Shown: positions 17,407-26,726, numbered from the stretch's first letter. The stretch: DNA of 64,000 bases from Bacteroides fragilis (GCF_002849695.1 NZ_CP018937.1:1240001-1304000), one strand, 5' to 3'. Notes: a model not told the origin generated them from the letters alone. Made by a program: numbers and translations.

Positions 17407-18726
17407 ATGAAAAAGATTGTTTTATTATCGCTGTTTGCCCTGTGCCTTCCACTGGCTGTGATGGCACAAAGCAATAATGACGACCTTTATTTCGTGCCTT
17501 CTAAGGAAAAAAAGCAGGAAGCAGAAAAGACTCCTGTAAAGAAGGTGCCGGAAAAAAGGACAGTCACTACGAATATTTATACGGCTCCGGGTACTACGGT
17601 AGTGGTTCAGGACCGTAAAGGAAACAAACGTGATATGCGTGATGTGGATGAGTATAACCGCCGTTACGATGCTAAAGATAATGAGTTCGCAATGGAGGAC
17701 GATACATTATATGTAAAAGAAAAAGCTGTCTCCGATCCGGATGGTGAATGGGTGAACGGGTTCAATGGCTCACAGGATGACTACGAGTACGCTGAACGCA
17801 TCATTCGTTTCCGTAATCCCCGTTTTGCGGTAAGCATTAGCAGCCCGCTTTACTGGGATATTGTTTATGGAGCTAATTCTTGGGATTGGAATGTTTATAC
17901 AGACGGTTTCTATGCTTATGCATTCCCGACGTTTACCAACCGCTTGTGGTGGGATTGGCGTTATAACTCTTATGGTCCCGGATGGGGCTGGGGATGGGGA
18001 TGGTCTTCACCTTATTACGCCTGGGGAGGCTATTATCCCGGTTATTGGGGTGGTTACTGGGGCGGCTGGTATGGCGGCTACTGGGGACACCATCATCACT
18101 ATCATCCCGGATGGGGTGGCGGAGGTAGCTGGGCAGGAAGATACGATACTTATACCCGCCGTGGTTCGTCTGCTGTGAGAAGCAGTTATGGAAACTCTTC
18201 AACTGTTCGCCGGTATGGTTCAGGTGCGGTTCGTTCCAATAGCGGTTCTTCCGTTCGTTCGTCAGGAACATCTTCTTACAATAGAGGAGAGAGCTCTGCC
18301 AGACGTGTGATAGGAACGCGTGTAGTCGGTGAGCGTCCGGGATCTACTACCCGTACAGATGCTTCTTCTTCACGTCGAAGTACCTATACTCGTCCAAGTA
18401 GCACACGCAGCAGTTCTTCTTATGAAGGAACCCGCGGCGGAAGCACTACTACAGGTTCTCCGTCTTACTCGGAAGGAGGCAGAAGGGCAAGTACAAGAAG
18501 CAGTTCTACTTATACTCGTGGCAGTTCTACGGCTCCTTCGCGTAGTTACAATGAGAGTACCACTCGTCGTTCGTACAACAGTACTCCTTCTCGCAGCAGC
18601 AGTTCGTCTACGCGTAGTTATTCTTCACCTTCAGGTAGTAGTTCACGTAGTTATTCTACCGGTGGCGGTGGTGGTTCTTCCCGTTCTTCCGGTGGTGGCG
18701 GTGGCTCTTCAAGGGGCAGAAGATGA
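17407..18726 (+). CDS. Secreted Trp/Gly- and Ser/Arg/Thr-rich low-complexity protein
   Basis: 439 aa, not a family I recognise. A Sec signal peptide (1-21, ending VMAQ) is followed by an acidic-basic segment, a more ordinary folded stretch (about 110-180, ISSPLYWDIVYG), a Trp/Gly/Tyr repeat region (about 190-240, WGWGWGW, GGYWGGWYGGYWG, a HHHH cluster) and a long tail made almost wholly of Ser, Arg, Thr and Gly. The tail codes for a disordered basic chain. The folded part suggests a periplasmic or surface protein, and the tail might bind polysaccharide or nucleic acid; no function is assigned. The porin gene starts 34 bp after its stop, so the two are likely co-transcribed. Confidence 0.8.
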   Translation: MKKIVLLSLFALCLPLAVMAQSNNDDLYFVPSKEKKQEAEKTPVKKVPEKRTVTTNIYTAPGTTVVVQDRKGNKRDMRDVDEYNRRYDAKDNEFAMEDDTLYVKEKAVSDPDGEWVNGFNGSQDDYEYAERIIRFRNPRFAVSISSPLYWDIVYGANSWDWNVYTDGFYAYAFPTFTNRLWWDWRYNSYGPGWGWGWGWSSPYYAWGGYYPGYWGGYWGGWYGGYWGHHHHYHPGWGGGGSWAGRYDTYTRRGSSAVRSSYGNSSTVRRYGSGAVRSNSGSSVRSSGTSSYNRGESSARRVIGTRVVGERPGSTTRTDASSSRRSTYTRPSSTRSSSSYEGTRGGSTTTGSPSYSEGGRRASTRSSSTYTRGSSTAPSRSYNESTTRRSYNSTPSRSSSSSTRSYSSPSGSSSRSYSTGGGGGSSRSSGGGGGSSRGRR

Positions 18727-18760
18727 TAATGGAGGTATTAACTTAAAAAAGCATTTGACG

Positions 18761-20431
18761 ATGAAAAAAATAATTACTTTAGCAACTTTGGGGCTGTTGG
18801 TAGCAGCAGCCCCGATAAGTGCACAGACTGTGTACGATGCTGCCAAGATAACAGGAAAGGACTTGAACGGAACCGCCCGTTTTGTCGGCATGGGTGGCGC
18901 CATGGGAGCTTTAGGGGGGGATATCTCTACAATCGGAACGAATCCTGCCGGTATCGGTATCTATCGCAGTAATGATTTTATGACTTCTTTCGGCTTTTCT
19001 TCATACGGGACGGAAAGCAAATATTTGGGAGATAAATTTAAGTCGGATAAAATGCAAGGTTCTTTTGATAATCTGGGTTTTGTATTTGCATCTAAGATTG
19101 GCAATGAAACTTCTTTGCGTTATGTGAATTTTGGATTTAACTATCACAAGGCTAAGTCTTTTTATAAGAATATGAAGATGGCAGGAGGACTTGGTAACAG
19201 TTCGCAGACCTATCAGATGGCCGAACAGGCAAGCGGTATATCAAAATGGGGAGATCATCCTTACGATGATCCGGAGATAGGATGGCTTTCCATATTGGGA
19301 TATGACGGTTGGTTGATTAGTGATATTACAACTGATAAAATGAATGCAGCCGGCAAGCCTAATTCTCCGTATGTGGATAAAGATGGGAATCAAAGATATG
19401 ACGTCAATGGTAAACCATTGTATACAACACCGGGCAATTATTATGGTATGTATGATGATGGTGTTGCCAACTTTAGCTCACAGGAACGTGGAGGAATCGA
19501 TCAGTATGATTTTAATATTGCTTTCAATTTTAATGATCGGTTTTATTTGGGATTGACTATTGGAGCATATGCTGTTGATTATAGTAAGTACACTTATTAT
19601 TCCGAAGCATATACAGGAGCGCATGCACCACAGAATTACAACTTAAGAAGTTGGAATAAAGTAAGAGGTTCCGGCTTTGATGTAAAATTAGGTACGATTC
19701 TTCGTCCGTTCGAAGATTCTCCGTTCCGTATCGGTCTTGCTATCCATACTCCTACATTCTATAATCTGGATTATAAGACCAGTGCTTATTTGGAATCGGA
19801 TGTGTTGAATGTTGAGACAGGGAAGATAGATCAGTGGTCTATAGATACGAGGGATAAGTTACCCGGAAATGGAGATATGGTACGTGAATTCCGGCTTCAG
19901 ACTCCGTGGACTTACAATGTAAGTTTAGGATACACCGTGGGTACCAGTCTGGCATTAGGTGCTGAATATGAATATCAGGATTATTCAACGATGAAGTTCC
20001 GAGGACCGACCGGTTCAAGTTCAGAGTTTACGTTTGAAAATAGTACGAGACCTATGATGAAAGGTGTAAATACCCTCCGTCTTGGCCTTGAATATAAAGT
20101 GATTCCCCAGTTTGCTTTGCGTGCCGGTTATAATTACTCTTCGGCAATTTTCCATGGAGATGCTTTCAAAGATATGCCTTATTATTCTATTCAGACAGAT
20201 ACTGACTGGGCAAATACGAAAGCTTTGAGCAATTATACTTTGGGTATTGGATATCGTGGATCTATGTTCTATGCAGATTTGGCTTATAAATTCTCTGCAT
20301 ATAAAGAAGATTTCTATCCGTTCGTAAATAAGTATGAGGAGAACAACGCAACTACGGTGCTGACACCGGAAACAACCAAAGTAACTAATACCCGTAGCCA
20401 AGTACTGTTTACTTTAGGTCTCCGTTTCTAA
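18761..20431 (+). CDS. OmpP1/FadL-family outer-membrane transport protein
   Basis: 556 aa. The start is the ATG at 18761, giving a clean signal peptide (1-21, ISAQT); the open frame runs further upstream through the Ser/Arg region of the preceding gene but codes nothing sensible there. The N-terminal hatch motif typical of FadL/TodX proteins is present (MGGAMGALGGDISTIGTNPAGIGIYRS, split here as about 37-63). Alternating strands follow, with a C-terminal aromatic residue (LGLRF), as in outer-membrane barrels. It probably takes up a hydrophobic compound. Terminated at 20475-20528. Confidence 0.88.
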   Translation: MKKIITLATLGLLVAAAPISAQTVYDAAKITGKDLNGTARFVGMGGAMGALGGDISTIGTNPAGIGIYRSNDFMTSFGFSSYGTESKYLGDKFKSDKMQGSFDNLGFVFASKIGNETSLRYVNFGFNYHKAKSFYKNMKMAGGLGNSSQTYQMAEQASGISKWGDHPYDDPEIGWLSILGYDGWLISDITTDKMNAAGKPNSPYVDKDGNQRYDVNGKPLYTTPGNYYGMYDDGVANFSSQERGGIDQYDFNIAFNFNDRFYLGLTIGAYAVDYSKYTYYSEAYTGAHAPQNYNLRSWNKVRGSGFDVKLGTILRPFEDSPFRIGLAIHTPTFYNLDYKTSAYLESDVLNVETGKIDQWSIDTRDKLPGNGDMVREFRLQTPWTYNVSLGYTVGTSLALGAEYEYQDYSTMKFRGPTGSSSEFTFENSTRPMMKGVNTLRLGLEYKVIPQFALRAGYNYSSAIFHGDAFKDMPYYSIQTDTDWANTKALSNYTLGIGYRGSMFYADLAYKFSAYKEDFYPFVNKYEENNATTVLTPETTKVTNTRSQVLFTLGLRF

Positions 20432-20474
20432 TTAGATTCCCAAGCAATTAAATTATAACTTTTGTGTGTATAGA

Positions 20475-20528
20475 AATCCCCGAAGGACGATGCAGTGTTC
20501 TACGGGGATTCTTGTTTATAATAAGGCA
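20475..20528 (+). terminator. Intrinsic terminator after the FadL-type porin
   Basis: AATCCCCG (20475-20482) pairs with CGGGGATT (20513-20520), followed by CTTGTTT. Confidence 0.6.
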
Positions 20529-20702
20529 GATTATTATTTAATCACTATTAACTGGGTTTGACTTTTGTGAAATTGCGTTTTTTTTATCAATATAGTATTT
20601 TTATTGTTAAATTATGTTATATGCTGATGGGATTGCTTGTTTTATTAAGATTAAAATCTTATTTTAGGAAAATTGTTATTGTTTAATTTAAAATGTAATA
20701 TC

Positions 20703-22280
20703 ATGAAGCATCAAAAAAAAATTCTATTTTCTACATTAGTCTTTCTATTTACGCTATTTTCATGTAATGATACTTGCTTAATGGAGGAGGGTGTGGGGGC
20801 AGAATCAGGTACATCAGTTTCTATTGATGATAATCTTTCATTAAAAAAAGATTTTAGCATAGCATTGGCAAAGGTTTTAAGTGAAAATCAGGATGTAAGA
20901 GATCTAATAAAAAAGGAAGCTTTAAAAAAAATTGATTTTGATTATGATGTATTATATCAACTAGTTAATAAAGAGGAGCTATCTGAAGGAAAAACGTTAG
21001 AACAACTTATGTTAAAATATTTAAGTGTAGATAAATTGAGTTCAATCAAGAATAAAATGCCTACGTTGACCATTTTTGTCCCTAGTTTGCCTAATGACAG
21101 TTTTTCTGCAGAGGAGTGGGATGTAAAAAGTCAAGTACCATTTGTTGCTGTGAGAGCAAAAGAAACAAATGATGTTATTTATTATAATAATAAGGGGGAA
21201 GAGGGGATAATAAGTCAATTTGATACTCCAGAATACCCAATAGTAGTTGTTAAGGAAAATGAACGTATAGTTTTGCAAACGAATAGTTCAACTGCGCATA
21301 CAAGATCTTTTTCAGCTGCTACAGGTGATAAAGTTGCATTTGTGTTTTGTGATAAGGTTTTTGATAATATAACTAAAGTTGTTGGAGAATCAGAAAGAAA
21401 AGATCAAATATTGATTTCTTCTTTAAGGGAGGTTAGTACTAGTCGCCCTCCTATAAATTCGATTCCAGAACGCCTCGCTAAAATATATGATTCGTATGAT
21501 GTCTATAAAAATAATGATGGTTGGCAAAGGGATTATGTATACTATAATATAACTCCTGTTAATGTAAAGGGACCTTTTGATTATAACTATAAAGAGCATC
21601 TGCTCTCGTTTCAAATGTGCGGTGATCCAATAACTGCTATTAATAAAATAGCAGATCAGACAGGTGATCCTCGCTATGATGGTAAAGATCATAAAAGACC
21701 TATAGGAGATGGAAGATATATAATATCTAATTGGACTGATGGGGAATTTGAATTTAAAGTAAAGATGTATCTGGGAGGAAAAGGTGTGGTTTCTGAATTG
21801 GTAACATATTTTAGAGCGAAGCCTGAAGACTTATTTAGTGTTAAATCGATGAATAGAGGAGATGTTACCATGAAAGCTGTACCTTTGTTTCTACCTTTAT
21901 TTGAATGGAATTTAGAAAATTATGCTTCTTCTATTAAGATTGCAATTGAAGAAGTAGATGCTTTGGAAACGATAGAGCAGACAATTTCTACTACAAATGA
22001 ATTTGCTAGTAATTTTAGTTACGATGCCACTTTTGGTGAGGTTGTGAAGAATGGCTTAAAATTTGGTGCTAGTCAAAAAGAAACGAGGACGGTTTCTTAT
22101 AAAGTTTCTACGACGAAGGGCAATGATGAATTAGGTGAAGTTATTGTTAACTTTGCAGATGACATTATTATGAGTAGAAATCATATAGGCAGAAATCAGC
22201 GTGTTATTAATCCTGATTATAATAATAAATATACTACAGGTTGGTATAAGATACATATAGCCCCATGTAAAACCAATTAG
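20703..22280 (+). CDS. AT-rich lipoprotein of unknown function
   Basis: 525 aa from the ATG at 20703 (the frame opens at a TTG ten codons earlier). Lipobox region LFSC with acceptor Cys21. Seen in the body: a Lys-rich helical N-terminal part (50-120), a segment PTLTIFVPSLP near 128-138 followed by strand-rich sequence with FVAVRAKE, and a C-terminal half with long alternating strands. The codons are strikingly A/T-rich (runs of AAA, AAT, TTT, ATA) compared with the flanking genes, and the upstream 270 bp is equally AT-rich. This suggests recent acquisition. I do not recognise the family. Confidence 0.75.
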   Translation: MKHQKKILFSTLVFLFTLFSCNDTCLMEEGVGAESGTSVSIDDNLSLKKDFSIALAKVLSENQDVRDLIKKEALKKIDFDYDVLYQLVNKEELSEGKTLEQLMLKYLSVDKLSSIKNKMPTLTIFVPSLPNDSFSAEEWDVKSQVPFVAVRAKETNDVIYYNNKGEEGIISQFDTPEYPIVVVKENERIVLQTNSSTAHTRSFSAATGDKVAFVFCDKVFDNITKVVGESERKDQILISSLREVSTSRPPINSIPERLAKIYDSYDVYKNNDGWQRDYVYYNITPVNVKGPFDYNYKEHLLSFQMCGDPITAINKIADQTGDPRYDGKDHKRPIGDGRYIISNWTDGEFEFKVKMYLGGKGVVSELVTYFRAKPEDLFSVKSMNRGDVTMKAVPLFLPLFEWNLENYASSIKIAIEEVDALETIEQTISTTNEFASNFSYDATFGEVVKNGLKFGASQKETRTVSYKVSTTKGNDELGEVIVNFADDIIMSRNHIGRNQRVINPDYNNKYTTGWYKIHIAPCKTN

Positions 22281-22367
22281 GGTTATTTAGTAAATTCCCC
22301 AAATCATTTTTGGACGGAGTAAAGTTGACTTTCCATTTCAGTTTACTTTGTTTTTTTAATTATACTC

Positions 22368-22412
22368 TATACAGGGCTTTTCTATTTTTTGAGGTAGAAA
22401 TAGCCCTGTATA
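22368..22412. terminator. Hairpin between convergent lipoprotein and guaD
   Basis: A long stem (TATACAGGGCT 22368-22378 with AGCCCTGTATA 22402-22412, extended inward by TTTCTA/TAGAAA with one bulge). It lies between convergent stops and can serve both directions. Confidence 0.6.
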
Positions 22413-22425
22413 AAGTTCATTTTTA

Positions 22426-22893
22426 TCAGTATTCTATCTTATCTTCTTTTTCCATCCACTCCTCAAAAGCTTTGATTGCTTCGTCGTGAAGTAATACTTC
22501 GGATGGTAGTTTGCGGTTCTCCGGTTTCAGTTCCAGTTCATCGTAGATAAACGAGTCGTCGAACCCGATGTTTTTGGCATCTGTCTTGTTATTGCCATAG
22601 TACATCTTGTCTAATCGTGCCCAATAGATAGCACCCAGGCACATGGGGCAGGGCTCGCAGGAAGTATAAATTTCGTAACCGCTCAGGTTAAAAGTTCCCA
22701 GTTTTGAGGCGGCAGCACGGATGGCGGTTACTTCTGCGTGGGCGGTAGGGTCGCATGAGGCTGTTACACGATTGACGCCTGTGACCACTATTTCTCCATC
22801 TTTTGCTATGACAGCTCCGAAGGGACCTCCTCCGTTTGCTACATTTTCCCTGGAAAGTTCGATGGCTTTCCTCATTAGTTCTTCTTTGGTCAT
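22426..22893 (-). CDS. guaD: Guanine deaminase (CMP/dCMP deaminase fold)
   Basis: Deaminates guanine to xanthine in purine salvage. Zinc site: H52-A-E54 in TAHAE and C82/C85 in PCPMC. The C-terminal stretch GFDDSFIYDEL and the 155-aa length match the short GuaD type (as in B. subtilis) more closely than tRNA adenosine deaminase. I use the ATG at 22893; an upstream in-frame TTG at 22938 lies inside the promoter. Confidence 0.85.
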   Translation of the reverse strand: MTKEELMRKAIELSRENVANGGGPFGAVIAKDGEIVVTGVNRVTASCDPTAHAEVTAIRAAASKLGTFNLSGYEIYTSCEPCPMCLGAIYWARLDKMYYGNNKTDAKNIGFDDSFIYDELELKPENRKLPSEVLLHDEAIKAFEEWMEKEDKIEY

Positions 22894-22935
22894 GTGATAT
22901 AAAAATCTATCGTTAATATTGTTATACGCTTTTTG

Positions 22936-22943
22936 CAAATATA
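22936..22943 (-). promoter_or_regulatory. -7 element of guaD
   Basis: CAAATATA reads TATATTTG on the minus strand, an exact match 42 bp before the ATG. Confidence 0.5.
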
Positions 22944-23060
22944 AACAATATGAACGATAGATTGTTCCTTCCGGCAGAGAAATCAGCTTATTCTTTTTGA
23001 ATAGTCAGACTGTTGATGCCATTGGACGGGGGATATAGTTGCCATCCGTCAGGCTTCCTG

Positions 23061-23948
23061 TTACCAATACCAGCAGAGGCCGAAAGAGTAGGGATAAAGT
23101 TCGGGACCTTTTTTGTGCTCGAAGAGGCTGTAGGTAGAGTAGCGCAAATACACTCCGATGTCACCGTAACCTGCTTGTGCCAGGAGGTTAATGCCTACCG
23201 GGTGGACATTCAGGTTACTGTCCAGGTTCTTTTTATGTCCGTTGACTTTTGCTTTCGACTTGGCCCCGTGACGGATTTCCGCTTCAAGTCCGGCTGAAAA
23301 GAATAGTGGGCCGTTGCTGTGGCTGAATTTTTTTTGCCATTCCAGGGCTACCGGAATGCGGAAGTAGAAATAACGTAACCGACTTTTGGTATACACTTCC
23401 TCGTCGGGAACGCCCGGAACAATGCCGGTGACTCCCTCTATTTGTCTGAAGGCATAGTTGTTGCCCAGACGGAAAGAGCGGTATCCCCAGCCTAAACCGG
23501 TCGTTATACCCCATTGGCGATCACGTGAGAGTGTCAGGGAGCCTTGAAACAGATTGAAACCGATTTCCCAGGACTTGTTGGCGTTTATATTCAGTCCGTC
23601 AGGAGTATTGAAATTGATGCCGTCAGAGAGCCGTGTGTATCCCATATAGAATCCGGCAATATGCGGGTCGAACCGATAGTGGTTCTTTCTTTTGACGAAG
23701 GGGACGGTGAATGCCGTGCGGCGTTCGGTGGTTTGTCCGTCCGTATAGATTCCCTCAAAAATCTGATCGTTCTCTATCGTATCGCCGTGCGAAGACTGTT
23801 CGTAAAGTTTTACCTTTATTTTCCCCTCGTTTTCTTTAATCAGGATTTTGCGTCCGTTGACGTAAAGAGTCGTGTCTTGAGAAATGCCTTCTTGAGCCAT
23901 TCCCGTCATCGGGATCAGCATAAACAGTAATAAATAAATGTGTTTCAT
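23061..23948 (-). CDS. Outer-membrane beta-barrel protein, last gene of the ECF-sigma operon
   Basis: 295 aa with a signal peptide (1-18, GMAQ). After a short strand-rich region (VNGRKILIKENEGKIKVKLYE) come amphipathic strands typical of PorT/OmpW-like barrels, ending in the aromatic C-terminus LCWYW that marks barrel insertion. It lies 13 bp downstream of the DUF4252 gene. Probably an envelope protein whose level is set by the ECF sigma factor at the head of the operon. Confidence 0.75.
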   Translation of the reverse strand: MKHIYLLLFMLIPMTGMAQEGISQDTTLYVNGRKILIKENEGKIKVKLYEQSSHGDTIENDQIFEGIYTDGQTTERRTAFTVPFVKRKNHYRFDPHIAGFYMGYTRLSDGINFNTPDGLNINANKSWEIGFNLFQGSLTLSRDRQWGITTGLGWGYRSFRLGNNYAFRQIEGVTGIVPGVPDEEVYTKSRLRYFYFRIPVALEWQKKFSHSNGPLFFSAGLEAEIRHGAKSKAKVNGHKKNLDSNLNVHPVGINLLAQAGYGDIGVYLRYSTYSLFEHKKGPELYPYSFGLCWYW

Positions 23949-23961
23949 ATTCTTATAATGT

Positions 23962-24411
23962 TTAGTTTTTTTTCATAAATAACATGGTTACCAAATCGTC
24001 TGCATCCAACTCGCCCTCGATGTAAATCAAGGTAGCCGATCCTTTTTTGCCGGTTTTGAACAGGATGAACCGGTTGACGTCTTCCTTTAGCTGGGGCAAT
24101 TGATAATAGCCGGACTGGATTTGGCCGCCTGCCACCACTTCCTTCACTTTCTTAGCTTTCTTTTTGTCGGCATCCAGACAGTTGAGAATGGTGGGCAGTG
24201 CTTCCTCGACATCTTTGAAGACAAGGCTTTTATAGAGAGTCATCTGGTAGGTTTCCAGCATTTCGTTGGACAGCTCTACCATAGTCACTCCTTTTTGTTT
24301 ACCGTATTTCTGGAATACGGAAGCTATTTGTAGTCCCTGTTGTGCTCTTGCCATGCCGGAGGCGACAGTAAGTAGCAGGATAATCCATGTGGTGCGAATG
24401 ACTTTATTCAT
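23962..24411 (-). CDS. DUF4252-type secreted protein
   Basis: 149 aa, signal peptide 1-23 (RAQQ), resembling the Bacteroidetes DUF4252 family (VTMVELSNEMLETYQ, then a strand-helix body with a C-terminal IYIEGELDADDLVTML). No catalytic residues are apparent. It follows the anti-sigma-like gene by 28 bp. DUF4252 proteins are commonly encoded next to ECF sigma factors, which is the arrangement here. Confidence 0.8.
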   Translation of the reverse strand: MNKVIRTTWIILLLTVASGMARAQQGLQIASVFQKYGKQKGVTMVELSNEMLETYQMTLYKSLVFKDVEEALPTILNCLDADKKKAKKVKEVVAGGQIQSGYYQLPQLKEDVNRFILFKTGKKGSATLIYIEGELDADDLVTMLFMKKN

Positions 24412-24439
24412 ACTTCGTTTCTTTTATTATTTTCTTTTT

Positions 24440-24865
24440 TTATTCGGAGAACAGCGTAGCGAATACTTCCTCCTCGCTGATACTGACATCACGAAACGCG
24501 ATCATGGCTTGTTCGCGTACCAGTTTGGCATCGGTATAGCATTTCCCGTCAATGATTACATAATTAGCGGTTGAGGTGTTGAAATGTCGGTTGAGACCGG
24601 CAATACCCAATATAAGCAATATTCCGGCAGCCATTCCGCTGAATATGTAAAGTAGACGGCGGCGCAGAGGGACAGAAGTTTTCGGAACTTCGGGGACGGC
24701 AGTCTTGCTCTGCCGGTTCTCTTCGTTGAGGAAAGCAAACATCGGGCGGTACATCTGCAGATGTTCCGGTACGATGCCCCGGGTGAAAAAACGGCGGAGC
24801 TCACGTTCTTCCTCACAGGTGGTTTCTCCTTCAAAATACTTGTTCAATAATTCTTCTATATTCAT
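24440..24865 (-). CDS. Anti-sigma-factor-like single-pass membrane protein
   Basis: 141 aa from the ATG at 24865, whose ATGA overlaps the sigma-factor stop. The N-terminal cytoplasmic part (NKYFEGETTCEEERELRRFF) has the short helical pattern at the start of many Bacteroidetes anti-sigma factors. One membrane segment lies at about 71-91, followed by a 50-aa periplasmic tail (YVIIDGKCYTD). Position and topology, not catalytic motifs, support the role: holding the sigma factor at the membrane until an envelope signal arrives. Confidence 0.75.
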   Translation of the reverse strand: MNIEELLNKYFEGETTCEEERELRRFFTRGIVPEHLQMYRPMFAFLNEENRQSKTAVPEVPKTSVPLRRRLLYIFSGMAAGILLILGIAGLNRHFNTSTANYVIIDGKCYTDAKLVREQAMIAFRDVSISEEEVFATLFSE

Positions 24866-25383
24866 GCTTCGTTTCTCCTTTTTCTTTGTTGTATGGTTTG
24901 CAGGTAAATGTCTCTCACTTTTTTTCGTGCCCTGGATAAATTGCTGCGGATGGCTTCGGAGCTGCATCCTGTTATTTCGGCGATTTCTTCGGTTTCATAC
25001 TCTTCTACATCTTTCATCCTTAGGATGGTTTGTTGCAGAGGCGGTAGCGTGCCGATTATTTCGCGCATCAGGCGGAATTCGTCTTTTTCTTCCAGTAAGC
25101 GTTCGGGGGTGGCAACCGGGCTGGCAGCCTGTACGCTGTCGAGCGATAGGTTGTCGGGATGTTTTCCCCGCCAGATGTCCATACAGGTATGGTGCGTCAT
25201 TGTCATGGCAAGTGCTTCAATGCTGTGGTACTCGTCCAGTTTTAGACGGAGGTTCCATAGTTTCAGCATTACTTCTTGCACGGCATCTTCGGCATCCGAA
25301 TGGTCATCGGTCAACTTCCGCGCATAACTTAGCAATTTGTCGCGGAGTGGAAGAACGGCTATTTTGAATTGTTTTAGTTCCAT
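24862..25383 (-). CDS. ECF-type RNA polymerase sigma factor
   Basis: 173 aa. Region 2 spans about 15-75 (HSDAEDAVQEVMLKLW) and region 4 about 110-160, with the helix-turn-helix EEIAEITGCSSEAIRSNLSR. First gene of the sigma / anti-sigma / DUF4252 / barrel operon, overlapping its anti-sigma gene by 4 bp. It likely autoregulates the operon. Confidence 0.92.
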   Translation of the reverse strand: MELKQFKIAVLPLRDKLLSYARKLTDDHSDAEDAVQEVMLKLWNLRLKLDEYHSIEALAMTMTHHTCMDIWRGKHPDNLSLDSVQAASPVATPERLLEEKDEFRLMREIIGTLPPLQQTILRMKDVEEYETEEIAEITGCSSEAIRSNLSRARKKVRDIYLQTIQQRKRRNEA

Positions 25384-25542
25384 TTACATAAGCAAGACGG
25401 AAGAGGAAGGAAAACGTGACATGGAAAAGAAAAAAAACGATGAAGTAATTATCAACACTGAACGATCAATGACGAATGGTGCTTTAATAAGCCGAAGGCA
25501 TAAGGAAAAAACAATCTCTATTGTTCATCAGTCATTGTTCAC

Positions 25543-25563
25543 CGTTGATCGTTGATCGTTGAT
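25543..25563. repeat. Three tandem copies of a 7-mer
   Basis: CGTTGAT repeated three times (25543-25549, 25550-25556, 25557-25563), then a partial copy CGTTTAG. It lies in the 225-bp gap between the divergent-upstream side of the sigma operon and the end of the Gfo/Idh/MocA gene. The rest of that gap shows related ATTGATC/GATCAAT words but no clear promoter. Confidence 0.5.
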
Positions 25564-25608
25564 CGTTTAGCGTTGCATGATTCATTCATAGTCTAAAACG
25601 TTTATCGT

Positions 25609-26595
25609 TTAGATCTTTCCAAGTATTTTATCCATGACCCAATTGGTCGTTGTGGCACTTTCGCCGTCACAGGAACAAATCGATTTTCCAAGAAGATGGT
25701 CTACCACAGCTTGAATCAAAGGTTGCTGCACATGTTCGGGGTTTTCTACAACTATTTCTTCACGTCCTCTTTCGGTGTGAAGGGCAATAGGGTCATAGGT
25801 GAATACGGAGAAACAGATCATGCCATTATCACCGATAATCTCAATGCGGTCTTCGCGAGCCGAATCATGGGCAACGAAGCACCATGAACCGCTTCCTACC
25901 AAGCCGTTGTCGAACTGGAAACAAGCACTCAATGTATCTTCTGCTGGATAAAGTCCCCCACGGTTACTCTTATATCCGCTGGCTTCAAGAATACAACCGA
26001 ACATTTCCTGTAGAAGATCGATCTGGTGGGGGGCAAGGTCATAAAAATATCCTCCTCCGGCAATGTCTGCCTGTACACGCCAAGGCAGGTTCTCTCTGTT
26101 GTAATCCAAGTCGCGTGGGGGTTGGGCGAAACGGATCTGCACGTTAATCACATTTCCGATAGTTCCTTTGTCTACCAGTTCCTTGACTTTCATGAAATAA
26201 GGCAGATAGCGCCGGTAGTAAGCTACAAAGCAAGGTACTCCTGTCTCTTGAGAAATACGGTTGATACGGGCGCATTCTTCGTAAGTTTGCGCCATTGGCT
26301 TTTCGATATATACCGGTTTTCCGGCTTTCATGGACATAATGGCATAAGTGGCGTGCGAAGAGGGCGGAGTGGCTATGTATACGGCATTTACTTCCGGATC
26401 GTCTATTAACTCTTGTGCGTCGTCATACCACTTCGGTATGTTCCGCTCTTTAGCATAGGCTTTGGCTTTTTTACCGTCACGGCTCATGACTGCCACTACT
26501 TTGGAGCCTTCTACTTTCTGAAAAGCAGGTCCACTTTTGTATTTGGTCACCTCTCCGCAACCAATGAATCCCCATTTTATAATCTTATCGCTCAT
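25609..26595 (-). CDS. Gfo/Idh/MocA-family NAD(P)-dependent oxidoreductase
   Basis: 328 aa. The Rossmann motif GFIGCGEVTKYK is at 9-20, the signature E98-K99-P100 follows the second half of the nucleotide fold, and the C-terminal domain has GGGYFYDLAPHQIDLL, supplying the usual D-x3-H pair. No signal peptide, so cytoplasmic. The substrate, probably a sugar or inositol derivative, cannot be assigned. Confidence 0.9.
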   Translation of the reverse strand: MSDKIIKWGFIGCGEVTKYKSGPAFQKVEGSKVVAVMSRDGKKAKAYAKERNIPKWYDDAQELIDDPEVNAVYIATPPSSHATYAIMSMKAGKPVYIEKPMAQTYEECARINRISQETGVPCFVAYYRRYLPYFMKVKELVDKGTIGNVINVQIRFAQPPRDLDYNRENLPWRVQADIAGGGYFYDLAPHQIDLLQEMFGCILEASGYKSNRGGLYPAEDTLSACFQFDNGLVGSGSWCFVAHDSAREDRIEIIGDNGMICFSVFTYDPIALHTERGREEIVVENPEHVQQPLIQAVVDHLLGKSICSCDGESATTTNWVMDKILGKI

Positions 26596-26616
26596 ATTTT
26601 TTTATTTATCCATCCG

Positions 26617-26624
26617 CAAATATA
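26617..26624 (-). promoter_or_regulatory. -7 element of the Gfo/Idh/MocA gene
   Basis: CAAATATA reads TATATTTG on the minus strand, an exact match 21 bp before the start codon. Confidence 0.45.
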
Positions 26625-26726
26625 CTCAATTCTGCTGAAAGCGACGAATGATTAACAGTTATCATAATAGAGATTGTCTGTGCCCGTTTCTTAGTTAACA
26701 TTCTCCGGTTGCACAACTCCGTATGC

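Noticed and set aside
18329-18760. Open frame running into the FadL-type porin from within the Ser/Arg-rich gene
   Set aside because: It is a repetitive alternative-frame reading of the low-complexity tail; the signal peptide at 18761 marks the true start.
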